From contig CP114484.1 in NCBI GenBank assembly GCA_027186245.1, positions 446,501 to 510,500 of the forward strand: a stretch of DNA of 64,000 nucleotides. Reading direction: 5' to 3'. Position 1 is the stretch's first letter; every line of letters begins with the position of its first letter. This DNA comes from Coriaria nepalensis. Taxonomy: Eukaryota > Streptophyta > Magnoliopsida > Cucurbitales > Coriariaceae. The translations under genes and the position numbers were made by a program. The notes below the pieces were generated by a model. It was not told the origin of the DNA and searched no databases. It saw only the letters and a program-made list of their open reading frames with translations. This document shows, piece by piece, positions 1 through 10,485 of the stretch.

Positions 1-1314
1 TGTGAATGGTAAAATCCCCTGTAGATAGATGGTCTATCCATCAATGCTGCAAGCCCAGATTTGTCCCGGCAGGGAAGGAGCTTCAACCAAGGAGTTAGGT
101 TCTCTGTACAAACAGCTTCACGGGGTAATGCACCATATCTTAGACTTCCTGATGAAAGATCAGAGCCCCATTTGGGAGCAGAATAAGTGCTTGAAGACTC
201 GAGGAAGTTAATTGAAGCACAGAAAAGACCTGCAAGGGAATGGGTCAAATTCTTCCAGCATGCATCGACCTCATCTTGAGGGACATCAAAGACAGCCCAT
301 AACTCAACACCTGGAGGCTTTGCATTGCTACTTGATATGGGGTCAAATCCACCCCACCTCTCATAGTTCCAGCGACCTTGTGTGAAAGATAATTCCATTT
401 CTTTAACCCGGAGTTTCTGAACCTGTTAAAAACCACAAAGTATAACTGTTGGAAATTTGAAAATCATAAACTAAACTTGCCATAATAACTTGCGAAAAGA
501 AAATGATTGAAAAATTAAAAGTACAAGATACAAATGTCTGGAGTCGGGATCTTTTCTGTCTAATGAATGCTTCAGTATGGAACATTTCATTTTGTGTCTC
601 TTGTCAAAGGCTTAATGTAAGCAAAATCATTGTTTTCTAAAACTGGAGAAAGTTCAGTGGACGTTGAAAACTAAATTCAAGCGACTGCATTTCGTATTTA
701 TTTGCATTGTATTCAATGGATTTTCACTCTAACAGATATGGCCAATACTCTTTCAAGCCAAATAAATTTTAAGTCTTTGAACAAGGATCACAGTGCTCAG
801 AACTCCAGACCATCTTTTCAATCAAACAGAAACCTAAGATTCTTATATTTTAAGTAAACAAACCACTGAAGCAATTAGCAGCTATCCATTACGCTTCAAG
901 GACTAGTTAACTTTAGCGCAAACTGTTCTCATTGGAAAGGGAAAGAGCAAACAATCAAAAAATGACAAGGAACAGAAAATTATGAACTTCAGTTTTGATT
1001 CCAGTTCCAAGCTTCCACAAGTTTTAAAGGCACCAATTGGAAGGTGAAGAAAAGAAAACAATGTCAAAGAAGCGTACCAGCTGAGAAATAGCCTTGGGGA
1101 AGAGGTGGTGGTGGCGACCATATGAGTTATAGTTTGAGGGTTGAACTTTGCTTTGGAAGTGAAAATGCCCGAGGACCTTGCGATCGGGTAAGGGTTTGAG
1201 CAGCAAATCCTCAGAGAACTCCTCTCGTGCTTCCTCAACGGCCGATCCAAAAGCGGAGCTAACACACAACATAGACAAAAACAGTGTCCAAATCAATCGG
1301 AGAAGAAGAGCCAT
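1..1314 (-). CDS. PIGT: GPI transamidase subunit PIG-T (Gpi16), N-terminal part
   Basis: PIG-T is the luminal scaffold of the ER complex (with GPI8/PIG-K, GAA1, PIG-S, PIG-U) that attaches GPI anchors to proteins. Exon 1 (1078-1314, 79 codons) encodes a signal peptide beginning MALLLRLIWTLFLSM, then the family stretch LLLKPLPDRKVLGHFHF and GRHHHLFPKAISQL. A GT donor at 1077 joins to an AG before 422, giving the conserved VQKLRVKEMELSFTQGRWNY. The second exon continues through GVELWAVFDVPQ, LFCASINFLESS, LPREAVCTENLTPW and LLPCRDKSGLAALMDRPS and leaves the window at base 1. The match to the remembered Arabidopsis protein is near co-linear. The membrane-anchored C-terminal half lies outside. 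The gene diverges from XRI1. Identity is very sure; the far end is unknown. Confidence 0.95.
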
Positions 1315-1951
1315 TAGGTTTTTGTTATTCAGTTAGGGGATTTGAAATCGGAGAAGTGAGGGAATCGCCGTGCTATGAGGCCGAGACGGGATGCTCAGAG
1401 ACAGAGCACGCCTTAAAAGTGAGCATATTAATAACATATTTACTATATATTAATAACATATGAAGAAGAATCGACAATAAAAGTAAAAAAAACAGTAAAC
1501 CAAATAAAGGTAAAAGTAAAAAAGGTAAATGGAATAAAACAGTAGACCTACAGGAACACGTCAGAGACGGGGATGGTGGGCCCTATAAAGTAAGAAACTA
1601 AGAAAGCGTGGACCAACTCACTTAACGCTCGCGCGCCTTCTTTGCTATTATTTCTCTGTCTGTCGCGACATTCGATAAGCGAAAACCATAAATCGCACTC
1701 TTAATAAATAAAAAGAAAATTGAAATAATAATAATAATAAAGAGAGAGCAGTGCTTTTCCTCTTCTTCTCCGCTGAGCACACATCTCGAGCTGCAGACAC
1801 AGAGAGAAAGAGTGAGAGAGACGACCAAAAAATTTCCAGTGGACCGGCAAAGTGTGTCCTTCTTTCTCACTATAACGGCTACTTTTTCGGCGTGTAGTGA
1901 ACCGAAGAAGAGGAACTTTCATCTTTGAGAGAATACGGTCTGAGTTCGGAA
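1315..1951. promoter_or_regulatory. Divergent promoter between PIGT and XRI1
   Basis: About 640 bp separate the two start codons, which face away from each other, so the stretch must hold both 5' UTRs and promoters. It contains an A-rich block (about 1440-1540), an ATA/TAA microsatellite near 1725-1740 and purine-rich GAGAGA tracts (about 1741-1830) that look like 5' UTR of XRI1. I saw no clear TATA box for either gene. No separate gene is supported here. Confidence 0.5.
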
Positions 1952-4196
1952 ATGGATGATTATGACAGTAACAAGTAAAGATCACTCCCTGCTTTTTCTC
2001 TCTTGCTTTTCTTTCTCCTTTGATTTCCTTACTTCTGACTTCATTTCGGATCTAAACTTCGAGATTTAGATGTTGGTCTGTCTGGGAAAAATCTAATGAC
2101 GGTTTTTTTTTTCCATGAGATGGGTGGATGGGGGCGGTTTTATCTCATCTTGTGGTTATACATTAAGAAGAAAAAAAAAAACAATCTTCTTAAGAACTGA
2201 ATGTTGGTTATGAGATATAAAGTTTACATGTTTTAAAGATGGTTTAGTTGATTAGGAAAAGAGGATGAAGATGTGGGCTCTGATTTAGTTAGCGGGTCAT
2301 GTGCATTTCCCCCTTTTTACTCTCTGGCTTTTGGTGACATAGTTGGTTAATCAAAAGCAAATTAGGTAAGCATCTTTACAAATTGTTCATATGATGCTTG
2401 TCGAGGATTACTGATCGATATTTTTCGGTCTTCTTTCTTTCTGACAGAGGGGATAAAAATAAAACAATGTAGATTTCATGTCTACTGGTTTTCTGAACTT
2501 TAACCTATGGCTCGAATTTTTTGGGACACTGAACTTACCCTAACCTACATTGCCTCAATTCTTGTATAAACGTAATTTTTTTTTCGTTGGTTTGTTTTGA
2601 ATGGCATAAGTGAGCAATGGGATTGGCATGGGGAGGATTATTGTGCCCTGAAGGATCCAAATTTGGGTAAGTCTTCAATGTGAGACTTTATATCTCAATC
2701 TTTAGTTCCGTTTATATTGGTAAATCTCCAAGATGCTCTCTGTCTGATCAGAAATATCAGAAGCCCTTTGGAATGGTGTACCTCAGAATCAAGAAGACCT
2801 TTCTTACATGCTCGATGAAACAACTCCAGTTAAGGCTTGTGGGGATTTGGCCTACCATGTCTCTCAACGTGGTATGAAGTTTTCAAAGTTGGACAATCCC
2901 ACCAATTCCATAAAAAGATATCTACTAAACTTACTGCTGGGCTCAAATTTTAGATACCTGGTTCCCTTTTATTATTTCTAACTCAGTAGAATGCATTTTA
3001 GATGATAGGACCAAGATGGCACAAGGATCTAGTGAGACATCTTCACAAGTGAAGAGACGGCGGATGTTGCAATTTGACACTCAGCCTTCGGATCCTTTCC
3101 TTTGTAACGAAGATATCTCGACTCAGCTCTTTAAATCAAATGTCAGTGATGGGCCACTCGTTATTTACATACCACATTCATTGACGTTGTCTCTTAAAAG
3201 TCTTGGAAAGTAACATAGCTTCTTTTGTTCTAAGTTCAGGAGAAGGATGACTTCATTGTAGAAGATTTACCTGAAGCATCAAATACAACATCTGGGTGTG
3301 CGATGCTATCAGGTATAATTGCGATACATGCACATGGTACATAATGTTGTTCTCTGGTATTGTCTAATAATATGATATGATCGTGTCTATTATTAGACAA
3401 TGCTTCCACCTTTTGTTACGAGAACCTGGATCAGTCATCTGAAGAGTGGATTGCTGAATGCTTTAACGATACCGAGATGCATTTCAGCCCTGAAGAATTG
3501 TATGTTTCTTCACTACTTTTTTGCCTCTCTTTCTCATTTATTAGGTATTCTGATCGCTTTGTAATGTTGGAGATCAGGAACTTTCCCAGGGAAGCTAATG
3601 TTCAGATTGATATATCAGGTGAAAGACATTGTTTTGTCCCTTCCCGCTCTTTTTTTACTTCCATCTTATGAATTATATTAATATAGTGGCTGCCTATTGT
3701 AGAGTTTTGCGATACCCCCCCTTTGTATGAAGCTAATGTGGCTCAACAGCGCACCGCTAGAACTCCTCTAAATATTGTTTATAAAGGTTCTTTTCTACTC
3801 TTAATCTATACTATTTCACTACTCTGTACCATGCAATGACTTCTTAAGTGAATTGGATGTGTGTTCAACTTGGAGGCGCCGGTTTTTATTGAACTCTTTT
3901 GTGGTATTTTGGCATTTGTAGGTAGGAAGTCTTACATACGAACTCCAACAAAATTGGCTTCATCTGTGGCCTATCCATTTGCCTTCATCAAACCCTGTGG
4001 AGTCCATGGAGATGTTACGCTGAAGGACATCAACCAACGGATCCGCACTCCCCCACCATCAAAGTCGAAGAAAAGTGAAGAAGATCCGGAATCTTATCCG
4101 ACTTCGGCCTTTTCCGGAAAGCCTGTTGTTGGAAAAACAAAGATCCGTACGGAAGGAGGAAAAGGAAGCATCACAATCATGCGAACCAAAGGCTGA
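1952..4196 (+). CDS. XRI1: XRI1 (X-ray induced transcript 1) homologue
   Basis: XRI1 is a plant nuclear protein needed for meiosis and post-meiotic genome stability and reported to interact with MND1. Nine exons can be joined in frame: 1952-1974, 2611-2666, 2752-2871, 3002-3141, 3240-3312, 3397-3499, 3578-3618, 3703-3786, 3922-4196, giving about 304 residues. Recognised blocks in order are WDWHGEDYCALKDPNL, EDLSYMLDETTPVKACGDLA, SSQVKRRRMLQF, DLPEASN, EEWIAECFND, EFCD, then a long conserved C-terminus with KSYIRTPTKLASSVAYPF, TLKDINQRIRTPPPSK, SAFSGKPVVGKTKI and EGGKGSITIMRTKG. The start at 1952 is a tiny exon (MDDYDSN) whose two leftover bases fit the next exon's frame. Donor of exon 4 (GTCAGT) and acceptor of exon 7 were chosen by family fit and are the least certain. 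Confidence 0.9.
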
Positions 4197-5420
4197 GTTA
4201 GGAGGTGATGATTTTTTCTAATCTAAACTTCTTCACCACCCTTTTTTGTGGCCAGCCCATCTTTAAGTCCCTTCCCTCCCTGCCCCTCATTATTTTCAGG
4301 GACTGAATTTTTGTCTTCTGCAAAATTTCAGGGCATATAGAATTAGATTTTGCATCATCATTGTCTAGCTCGGTTAGGGTGTGAATGAATCGTGTGTTCT
4401 AACTTTGTTAAGACTGTATATTTTGATATCTATTAATCCTATATTTCCGTTTATCTAGAGCTAAAACCTGTCAAAATAGCTTTCACAAGAGCAGAAACTT
4501 CACTACATCTCTCATGATTTGTTTTCTTCGTTATGAGCACTTCCTTCAGTCAGCTATATTTGTTTGTCCTTGTGGAAGAGAAGACCTTTTATGGCCTAAC
4601 TATGTTTCTCAATCGAAAAAAGATCCCATGGCTTGGTTTTGGGCCCTGTTTTCTCTTTTGGTCTGGCCCAACTACCTTACAAGAAGGAAATTAAAAAAAC
4701 AAACTTGATTGCTTATTTGTTTGGTTGGGACGGAGAATAACAAACAGTAAAGAATAATTTTGAATGGAAAATCCATTCATTTAATGTTTTGATTTCAGGG
4801 CAAAAAATCCATTCAACAGTAAATGAATGGAAAATATTCATTCTTATGAAAAAAAAAAAATACATATTTAAAAATCAAAAAATAATTTTGATTTTTTTAT
4901 ATATTAATCAAACTAAATTAAGAAATAAGTAAAATTTAATTTAATTATATTCCCACAAAAAAAAAAAAAAAAAAAACCGAACCAATCATCTATTAGGAAA
5001 TTAAGAAATAGAGACAATAGTAATAAGTGAACCAAAAAAGGCAGCAATAATAATAACATAAAAAGCCTTTATTATTTATTTTAAGTTCCCAAACTTAGTA
5101 GCTGTTAAAAAGTTGGTGACCAATTAGCGATCAACGTAAAACCCACAACCCTATTTGCTACTACATACTAGTTAATACTACGTCGTACTAACGTACCGAC
5201 TTATGAACTCCACTCCTAGTTGGGAATCTCGTTAGATAACAACATTCCAAACATGTGGGGCCATACACAAACACATATATATCATAATATATCATTTATA
5301 CTACATATACGTATATATAATTATATTATATGTATAATAATACGGGAAGTTTGGGAAAATAGTAATTTGTCCCCCCCCCCCTCTCCTCCCCCGTCAACTG
5401 CCCCTATGATGATATAGTAC
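4197..5420. other. Intergenic spacer, XRI1 3' side to galactinol synthase 3' side
   Basis: The two neighbouring genes converge here. The stretch holds the XRI1 3' UTR (roughly to 4450), poly-A and poly-T rich DNA (4850-4975), TA repeats near 5275-5330 and a run of about a dozen C near 5371-5382. I see no coding or structured element. Confidence 0.5.
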
Positions 5421-6565
5421 TTAAGCAGCAGATGGCACGACGACAAGCGGCGCAGTCTGCAAGGGCTCGTCTGGCACCTTAGGTCCAGTCACGTCAGTAG
5501 AATCAGCCTCCTTGAAATCCAACGACTCGTCGTTGTAAATGTCCCACCAGTTCTTGACTAGCAGCTTGATATCCTCCCTGTCCATGTTCTCTTCTTTTCC
5601 GGTGAACCTCCACGGCTTAGACCCCGCTGCACAGTAATGAACCACCTTCACCTCTTGCATGTTTACGTTTTCCGGATGCCGCCATAGCATTGCCAGTACC
5701 AGGTTGTAGGTCGGAGGAATGGGCTTGTATATATCCTTAAAATACATGTTCAGAAAGTCCTACATATATATATATATATACATAATTAATTAGTATGTAT
5801 GTATATATCTGCTTAAGAAAGAAATTGAAAGGCAAGATTTGATGCGTACCTGCTCGGCGAAGGAAGTAGTTGGGGTGATCATGAGGGTTTCCAGCAAATC
5901 CTTGTAGATGAAGAGATTAGGCTCGTAAACAAACATGCCGGCATTGAAGTAAAGGGGAGGAGGTGAGCCCATCTGCGCTGGCCACTCCGGATCATGCGGA
6001 CGTTGCTGGCAGTATCCGATCTTGTACTGAGGAGAAGAGCTCCATGTCTTCTCACAGAAACAATCCATCACGGCGTAGAAGTAGCCGCTCTCATTCTCAA
6101 ACAGATGGTCGATATTCTCAAACACTTGTATGTCACCATCTAGGTATATCAGCTTCTCATACTCCACAAACTACGTACGTACAAAAACATTAACAAATCA
6201 GACCATGATTCATTACAACATATAGTTAGAACTTACAAGTATGTACGTTATATATATATATATAGTTATGTACGTACCTCCCATATGCGGAGCTTGGAGT
6301 AGTTGATGACATAGTAGGCCATGGCAAACTGAGTCTGGTTAGCCGGCGGGTAGACAGGCTCAATCTCGCGCAGGATGCAGCCCTGCGATTTAAGGATGTC
6401 ACGGTGGTCCTGAGGAACGTCAGGGAGCATGGCGACAATAAGAGGGTAAGCAGATTTGGCCTTTCTAAGGCCTTTGGCTAGACCCACTACTCCTTTCCAG
6501 TAGTCTCCATTCCCAGCCAAGAACGTGACAAAGGCTCTGCTTTTACTCTCTTGGATGGAACCCAT
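5421..6565 (-). CDS. GolS: Galactinol synthase
   Basis: Galactinol synthase (GT8 family) moves galactose from UDP-galactose to myo-inositol, the first committed step of raffinose-family oligosaccharide synthesis, in the cytosol. Three exons (6278-6565, 5850-6170, 5421-5759) give 315 residues, close to the family's usual 325-340. Visible landmarks: AFVTFLAGNGDYWKGVVGLA at the N-terminus, the DxD metal site in KLIYLDGDIQVFENIDHLF, the cysteine-rich MDCFCEKTW, FNAGMFVYEP, the HxxGxxKPW motif (HYCAAGSKPW) and the C-terminal hydrophobic pentapeptide, here VPSAA instead of the usual APSAA. The start MGSIQESKSRAFV was chosen over an upstream in-frame opening because the family begins at this point. 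Family members are often stress-induced; I saw no decisive element here. Confidence 0.96.
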
Positions 6566-6720
6566 GATGACTTGTTGCAGACAAAAGAGAAAAACAAGAA
6601 GGAGAGAGAGAGAGAGAGAGAGGACTTGATATTTCAAGTTTGTTCTTCTTGCTGTTGGTTTGAAGGGTGATGGGAAGGACGTGAGTGCTTTATATAGGCA
6701 TCCTAAAGGTAGAGAAGGGA
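6566..6720 (-). promoter_or_regulatory. Galactinol synthase 5' UTR and TATA box
   Basis: Read on the minus strand, a TATATAA box lies near 6690-6697, followed by a roughly 110-base leader containing a CT-repeat tract (6603-6622) before the ATG at 6565. A TATA box with a CT-rich leader is a common plant core-promoter arrangement. Confidence 0.55.
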
Positions 6721-6992
6721 CCAATTATACATACAAGTAATGAAAATGAATATCTCTTTTTCCTTTTTCTCTTTTTCTTTTTGCCTAAAAAGTAAGATGC
6801 ATATTTTGCATACATATATATATATAATAAAATGTGGAGATCCTTTCCGTGTATGGCTGCTATTTCTTAATAGGAGTGGATTCACTCTATATTTACTTCC
6901 TTTATGTCTATCTCTATAATAATATCTTAATCATTCATTTTGATACAAAGATTAGAGAAGCGTCACCTAATAAGAAAAAAGATAAAAATACA

Positions 6993-7705
6993 ACCCGATT
7001 GAAATACAGCTAATTTATGAAACATATTTCTTAACAGTTGCGACTAACATCTCTCTCATTTTCTCTAAATATTGACGAATGACGATGATCATTGATACTC
7101 AATCTGAATCTAAAATCTAAAGACTAATATTCGATCTATAGACCAGAAACTCAGACCGAGTTTTCGATCCATACAGAAATATGTTTGAGTATGAGTTTCC
7201 GACATTTCAGTTTGTGATCTCAGACCGAGATCTCACATGTAGACAGAGAACTCAGTCTGAATCGGGAACCCATACCAACACTGAAAAACATTAAATTGTA
7301 TTAGATTTCGGTATGAGAATAAAGAAAAAGATTCTGGTCTGGGAAGGAAAGAAGATGAAGAACTCAATCTGGAAATAGAGTTCGGTCTATGAAAAAAGAA
7401 ATTAAACTCGATCTAGGAAAAGTAAAAGATTTCAGTCCGTAAAGGGAGCTCGATCTGTGAAGAAAGAAAGGAAGAAATTGAACTCGATCTAAGAAAAGTA
7501 AAAGTAAATTAACTGAATCTGAAAATGATTTTGAAGTATTGTGTAAAAGAAAAAGTTTTCGGTTTGTCAAATATCTTATACAACTTGCGTATAAGTCATA
7601 TAAATTTTCATATTAATACAAACTTAATTTACATCGTAATTTTAACGTGTCACAAGTTTTAACCATTAAATTTATGTGTAAAGATAGACAAAGACAATAA
7701 AACAA
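6993..7705. repeat. Dispersed repeat, copy A (short form)
   Basis: This stretch matches 42719-44065 in order: a start like CGATTGAAATACAGCTAATTT, then ACAGTTGCGACTAACATCTC, TCTAAATATTGACGAATG, ATTGATACTCAATCTGAAT, several copies of phrases such as CAGACCGAGATCTCACATG, a run of CTCGATCTAGGAAAAGTAAAA, and an AT-rich end with AACCATTAAATTTATG. Copy A is about half as long because it has fewer internal units. No open frame fits a transposase, so it is probably a non-autonomous element or old repeat. Its boundaries are approximate. Confidence 0.6.
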
Positions 7706-8702
7706 AAACTAAATCTCCTCTCTATCTTGATGTGCCATCTAGTATTTATTTTTTGTTTTTTGTTTTTTGTTTTTTGTTTTTTGTTGGTATATAGTCATTA
7801 TTGTTCCTATGATTACTGTCCATCATCCAATCACCATTTAATCCAACTTGTTCTTTCCTTTTTCTCAACCTGTGGCGGCTAAAGATTTGACTTTGATCAA
7901 AAACCCTAAGTACGTACATAGTATAAAATATTAATTTGTATACATTTATTTTAAAATAAAATTTAACAATTTTTAATTAAATAAATAAGTCATCCATCAA
8001 ATTGAATAGAAAGCTTTGCGAGACTTATATTATCATATATATATATATATAGAGTATGGTTCATTCTTAATAATTAATTTATTTATTTATTTATTTACAA
8101 TAAATAATATAATCCCCATTTTCATACTAAAATCAAGGATCCTGATTCTCACAGATCATGCAAAAGTCAAAATCATTTAAATTTAAAAAGCAGTCAAATT
8201 GGTAAACTAAGAAAGGATACAAATTTGCAAAAATCACCAGAAATTGCTCGTAATAATTCAGACACTTTCCTTAAAGAAGTTAACACAGTGTTTAGCAATT
8301 AAAAATAAATAAAAAATAAAAATTTTGTTTTGTAATAAATAATTAGTAAGCAGACAATTTGGTTAACACATAAAACACAATGTTCCGCACGGTTCTAACA
8401 CTACTACGATGTCGTTTACTAGACATCAATACAGTAAAGATGGCAAAACGAAAAAAGAGGTGGGAATTTATAAAAGATGTACACATACGACGTTTACTAC
8501 ATACACATCACTACACGTCGGTAGGAATAGTCATTTTAAACTCATCCATCAAAAAATCTGCTCTATCACGTGAATGTGGATTCATGATCACCAAATCCAC
8601 ACAAATCATATGATAACACAAAGGTTAACGTATTCGTAGAAACTAGTAAGCAGTTGTTTTTCCATTCAAATATCATTTCCTTCCACTACTTAAGCAGTCA
8701 AA
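7706..8702. other. Intergenic DNA with microsatellites
   Basis: Contains a TTTTTTG-type array (about 7748-7784), a TA repeat (8036-8050), an ATTT array (8075-8094) and otherwise AT-rich unique-looking sequence. The 8380-8613 open frame has no family resemblance that I can see. Confidence 0.4.
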
Positions 8703-8852
8703 ATGGATCTGTTTAGTAATAAAATCTTATCTGGTACCATGATTATGGTCATGCTAATGCTCGTCATCACTGGTACTGCTGTGAGGACTCGCACCTGTAT
8801 CAAAAGACCAAAAGAAGGGGAAGGGAACAAAGATATGAAAAAGTTTATGTAG
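8703..8852 (+). CDS. Candidate small secreted peptide, first part
   Basis: A 49-codon frame starts MDLFSNKILSGTMIMVMLML and has a hydrophobic core (residues 9-27) typical of a signal peptide, then a basic tail with one Cys (RTRTCIKRPK). Plant cysteine-rich peptide genes often have a signal-peptide exon followed by a separate Cys-rich exon, and a Cys-rich frame lies just downstream (8979-9196). A good GTGAGG donor follows codon 26, but I could not find an acceptor giving a consistent phase. It may be a real gene, a decayed one, or chance. I do not recognise the family. Confidence 0.25.
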   Translation: MDLFSNKILSGTMIMVMLMLVITGTAVRTRTCIKRPKEGEGNKDMKKFM

Positions 8853-8978
8853 GCTGTGGATGTCATTTTCGATTTAGTGATTCAGAACACAACTTGAATG
8901 CTTTATAGACAGCGTGAACAAGTGTACAAGAATTCACAGAAAGTTTTAGAATATTGCCTAAATTATTTTGAATTCCAG

Positions 8979-9196
8979 GCCTTTGTTTGTTTTTGGAAGG
9001 TGGAAAGTCACCCTGCAATCACAAAGGCTACCGCATATATACCTGCGTGCCTAGCAGCGGCTATTCTATGCTGGATTGCTGTACATGTAACCATAATATG
9101 CACACACGTTCACTCCATGATTCATTGATTGATTGGAGATATGACCAATATGGTTATGTAGAAGAGATACCGATTAGAGACCAGACTAGCAAGTAA
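8979..9196 (+). other. Cysteine-rich open segment, possible second exon
   Basis: After a plausible acceptor (TTCCAG, ending 8978) one frame reads through GGKSPCNHKGYRIYTC, then SSGYSMLDCCTCNHN, with five cysteines in about 25 residues, including CC and CxC spacing. This resembles the mature part of small secreted plant peptides in composition only. There is no ATG of its own. It is offered with the upstream signal-peptide-like frame as one low-confidence candidate gene. Confidence 0.2.
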
Positions 9197-9309
9197 ATAT
9201 AAGCAGTGAGCCTAAGCTTGCAAATGGAGTAGCTGGAGATATAACTTATTAATTTGTAGGAGTCAAAAAATAACTCAAGGGAGAGAGATAGAACTAGAAA
9301 AGCACCTCA

Positions 9310-10165
9310 GGCTGAATCTAAGCATTCTGCTCGAGCCATAGCTTCTGCTTGGGCTAATTGTTGCCTGAATTTCTGAGCCATTTCCTCAGCCTGCCAGAAC
9401 AGATTTTTAACATAGTTAAAATCATAACAGGAGCAAACTCTATCCTTAAAACAACATGAAAGTAGTCAAGCTGGAATCAGCTGTTAAGCAAGTAGAGTAC
9501 CTTATCAAACACAAGCCTTGGGTTTTGAATCATGTCCGCATGAGTGGGTTCCAAATTTTTGGTAAAAAGATTAACTGGACCTCTCTCACGGTCATGGCTC
9601 AATATCATGACCTAAATCGAAACAAGCATTTCTTCATTTTCTACTCAAGACAAATAGTTAAAAAACCATATAAAGAATAGAATCATCATTCATAGGATCA
9701 TACGATAAACAAACACAGAACATCATCGTTACAAAACTTCCATGAGAATTTTATTTACTAATCGTTAATACGCACTCTACCATTAACAACGACATCCTGA
9801 GGTTGGAGCTGTCTGCATCGCTCCCAAGCGAGTTCATACTGAATAGACTTCAGGCTCAGAATCAAGCTATTATCTGTTTCATTTGCGCCGATAACAACAA
9901 ATTCCTCTGTGAGGCCAGGAAAAATGCCAGCTTCTTCAACATTTCTTATTCTGCGAATGGAGACCTCTTCTACGGGCAAGTATGCAGGCGATGATTTTGC
10001 AGTAATGTCAACAAGTGCGCCATTAACATCTGTAGACAACACAGTGCCTTCCGTGGGAGAAGCATGGCAGCGTTCGTAAGCTTCGTGGAAGAGTCGCTTC
10101 AGCTCCAGGCGGTACTTCGTTTTCGCTGCAGAGATTGACACTACTATTGCTTTATTACGGCTTTT
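9310..10165 (-). pseudogene. Plastid ribosomal protein S1 (RPS1) pseudogene fragment
   Basis: The minus strand holds three blocks of chloroplast ribosomal protein S1, an S1-domain mRNA-binding protein of the 30S subunit. Block 1 (9758 to about 10165) has [52 protein letters not shown] and then stops. Block 2 (9501-9611) has [11 protein letters not shown] and [18 protein letters not shown] between usable splice sites. Block 3 (about 9310-9390) has AEEMAQKFRQQLAQAEAMAR, then a frameshift where the family reads ADMLRFQPE. About 30 residues after the [10 protein letters not shown] equivalent are deleted, the middle S1 domains are missing, no ATG or transit peptide is in frame, and the first block ends in a premature stop. 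Surviving introns argue for a decayed genomic duplicate and not a retrocopy. Confidence 0.85.
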
Positions 10166-10425
10166 CCTTTGCCTTTTCCTTCACCTCCCGTAAAATAATG
10201 AAGGTGATGAAATCAGACGTCAGCCGCGTTTCATCTCCGTCGTCAAGTGTCGTGACGGCTGCGACGGCGACGACGATATCTCCGTATCGACCGTCTCTTT
10301 GGATAAGGAGCAAGAAGAGCGTGTACCTAAACGTAACGAACCAAAATTTAAGTTTCTCGTCACAGAGCCCACTGCATCCAGCAGGCCTCCCATTCCTGAG
10401 CCTTTTGTGGTTTATCCAGGGTTGT

Positions 10426-10485
10426 AGCCCATTAGACAATAGCCCATTAGACAATAGCCCATTAGACAATAGCCCATTATACAAT
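10426..10485. repeat. 15-bp tandem repeat, four units
   Basis: AGCCCATTAGACAAT is repeated exactly three times (10426-10470) and a fourth unit differs by one base (10471-10485). It lies upstream of the RPS1 remnant. Confidence 0.9.
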
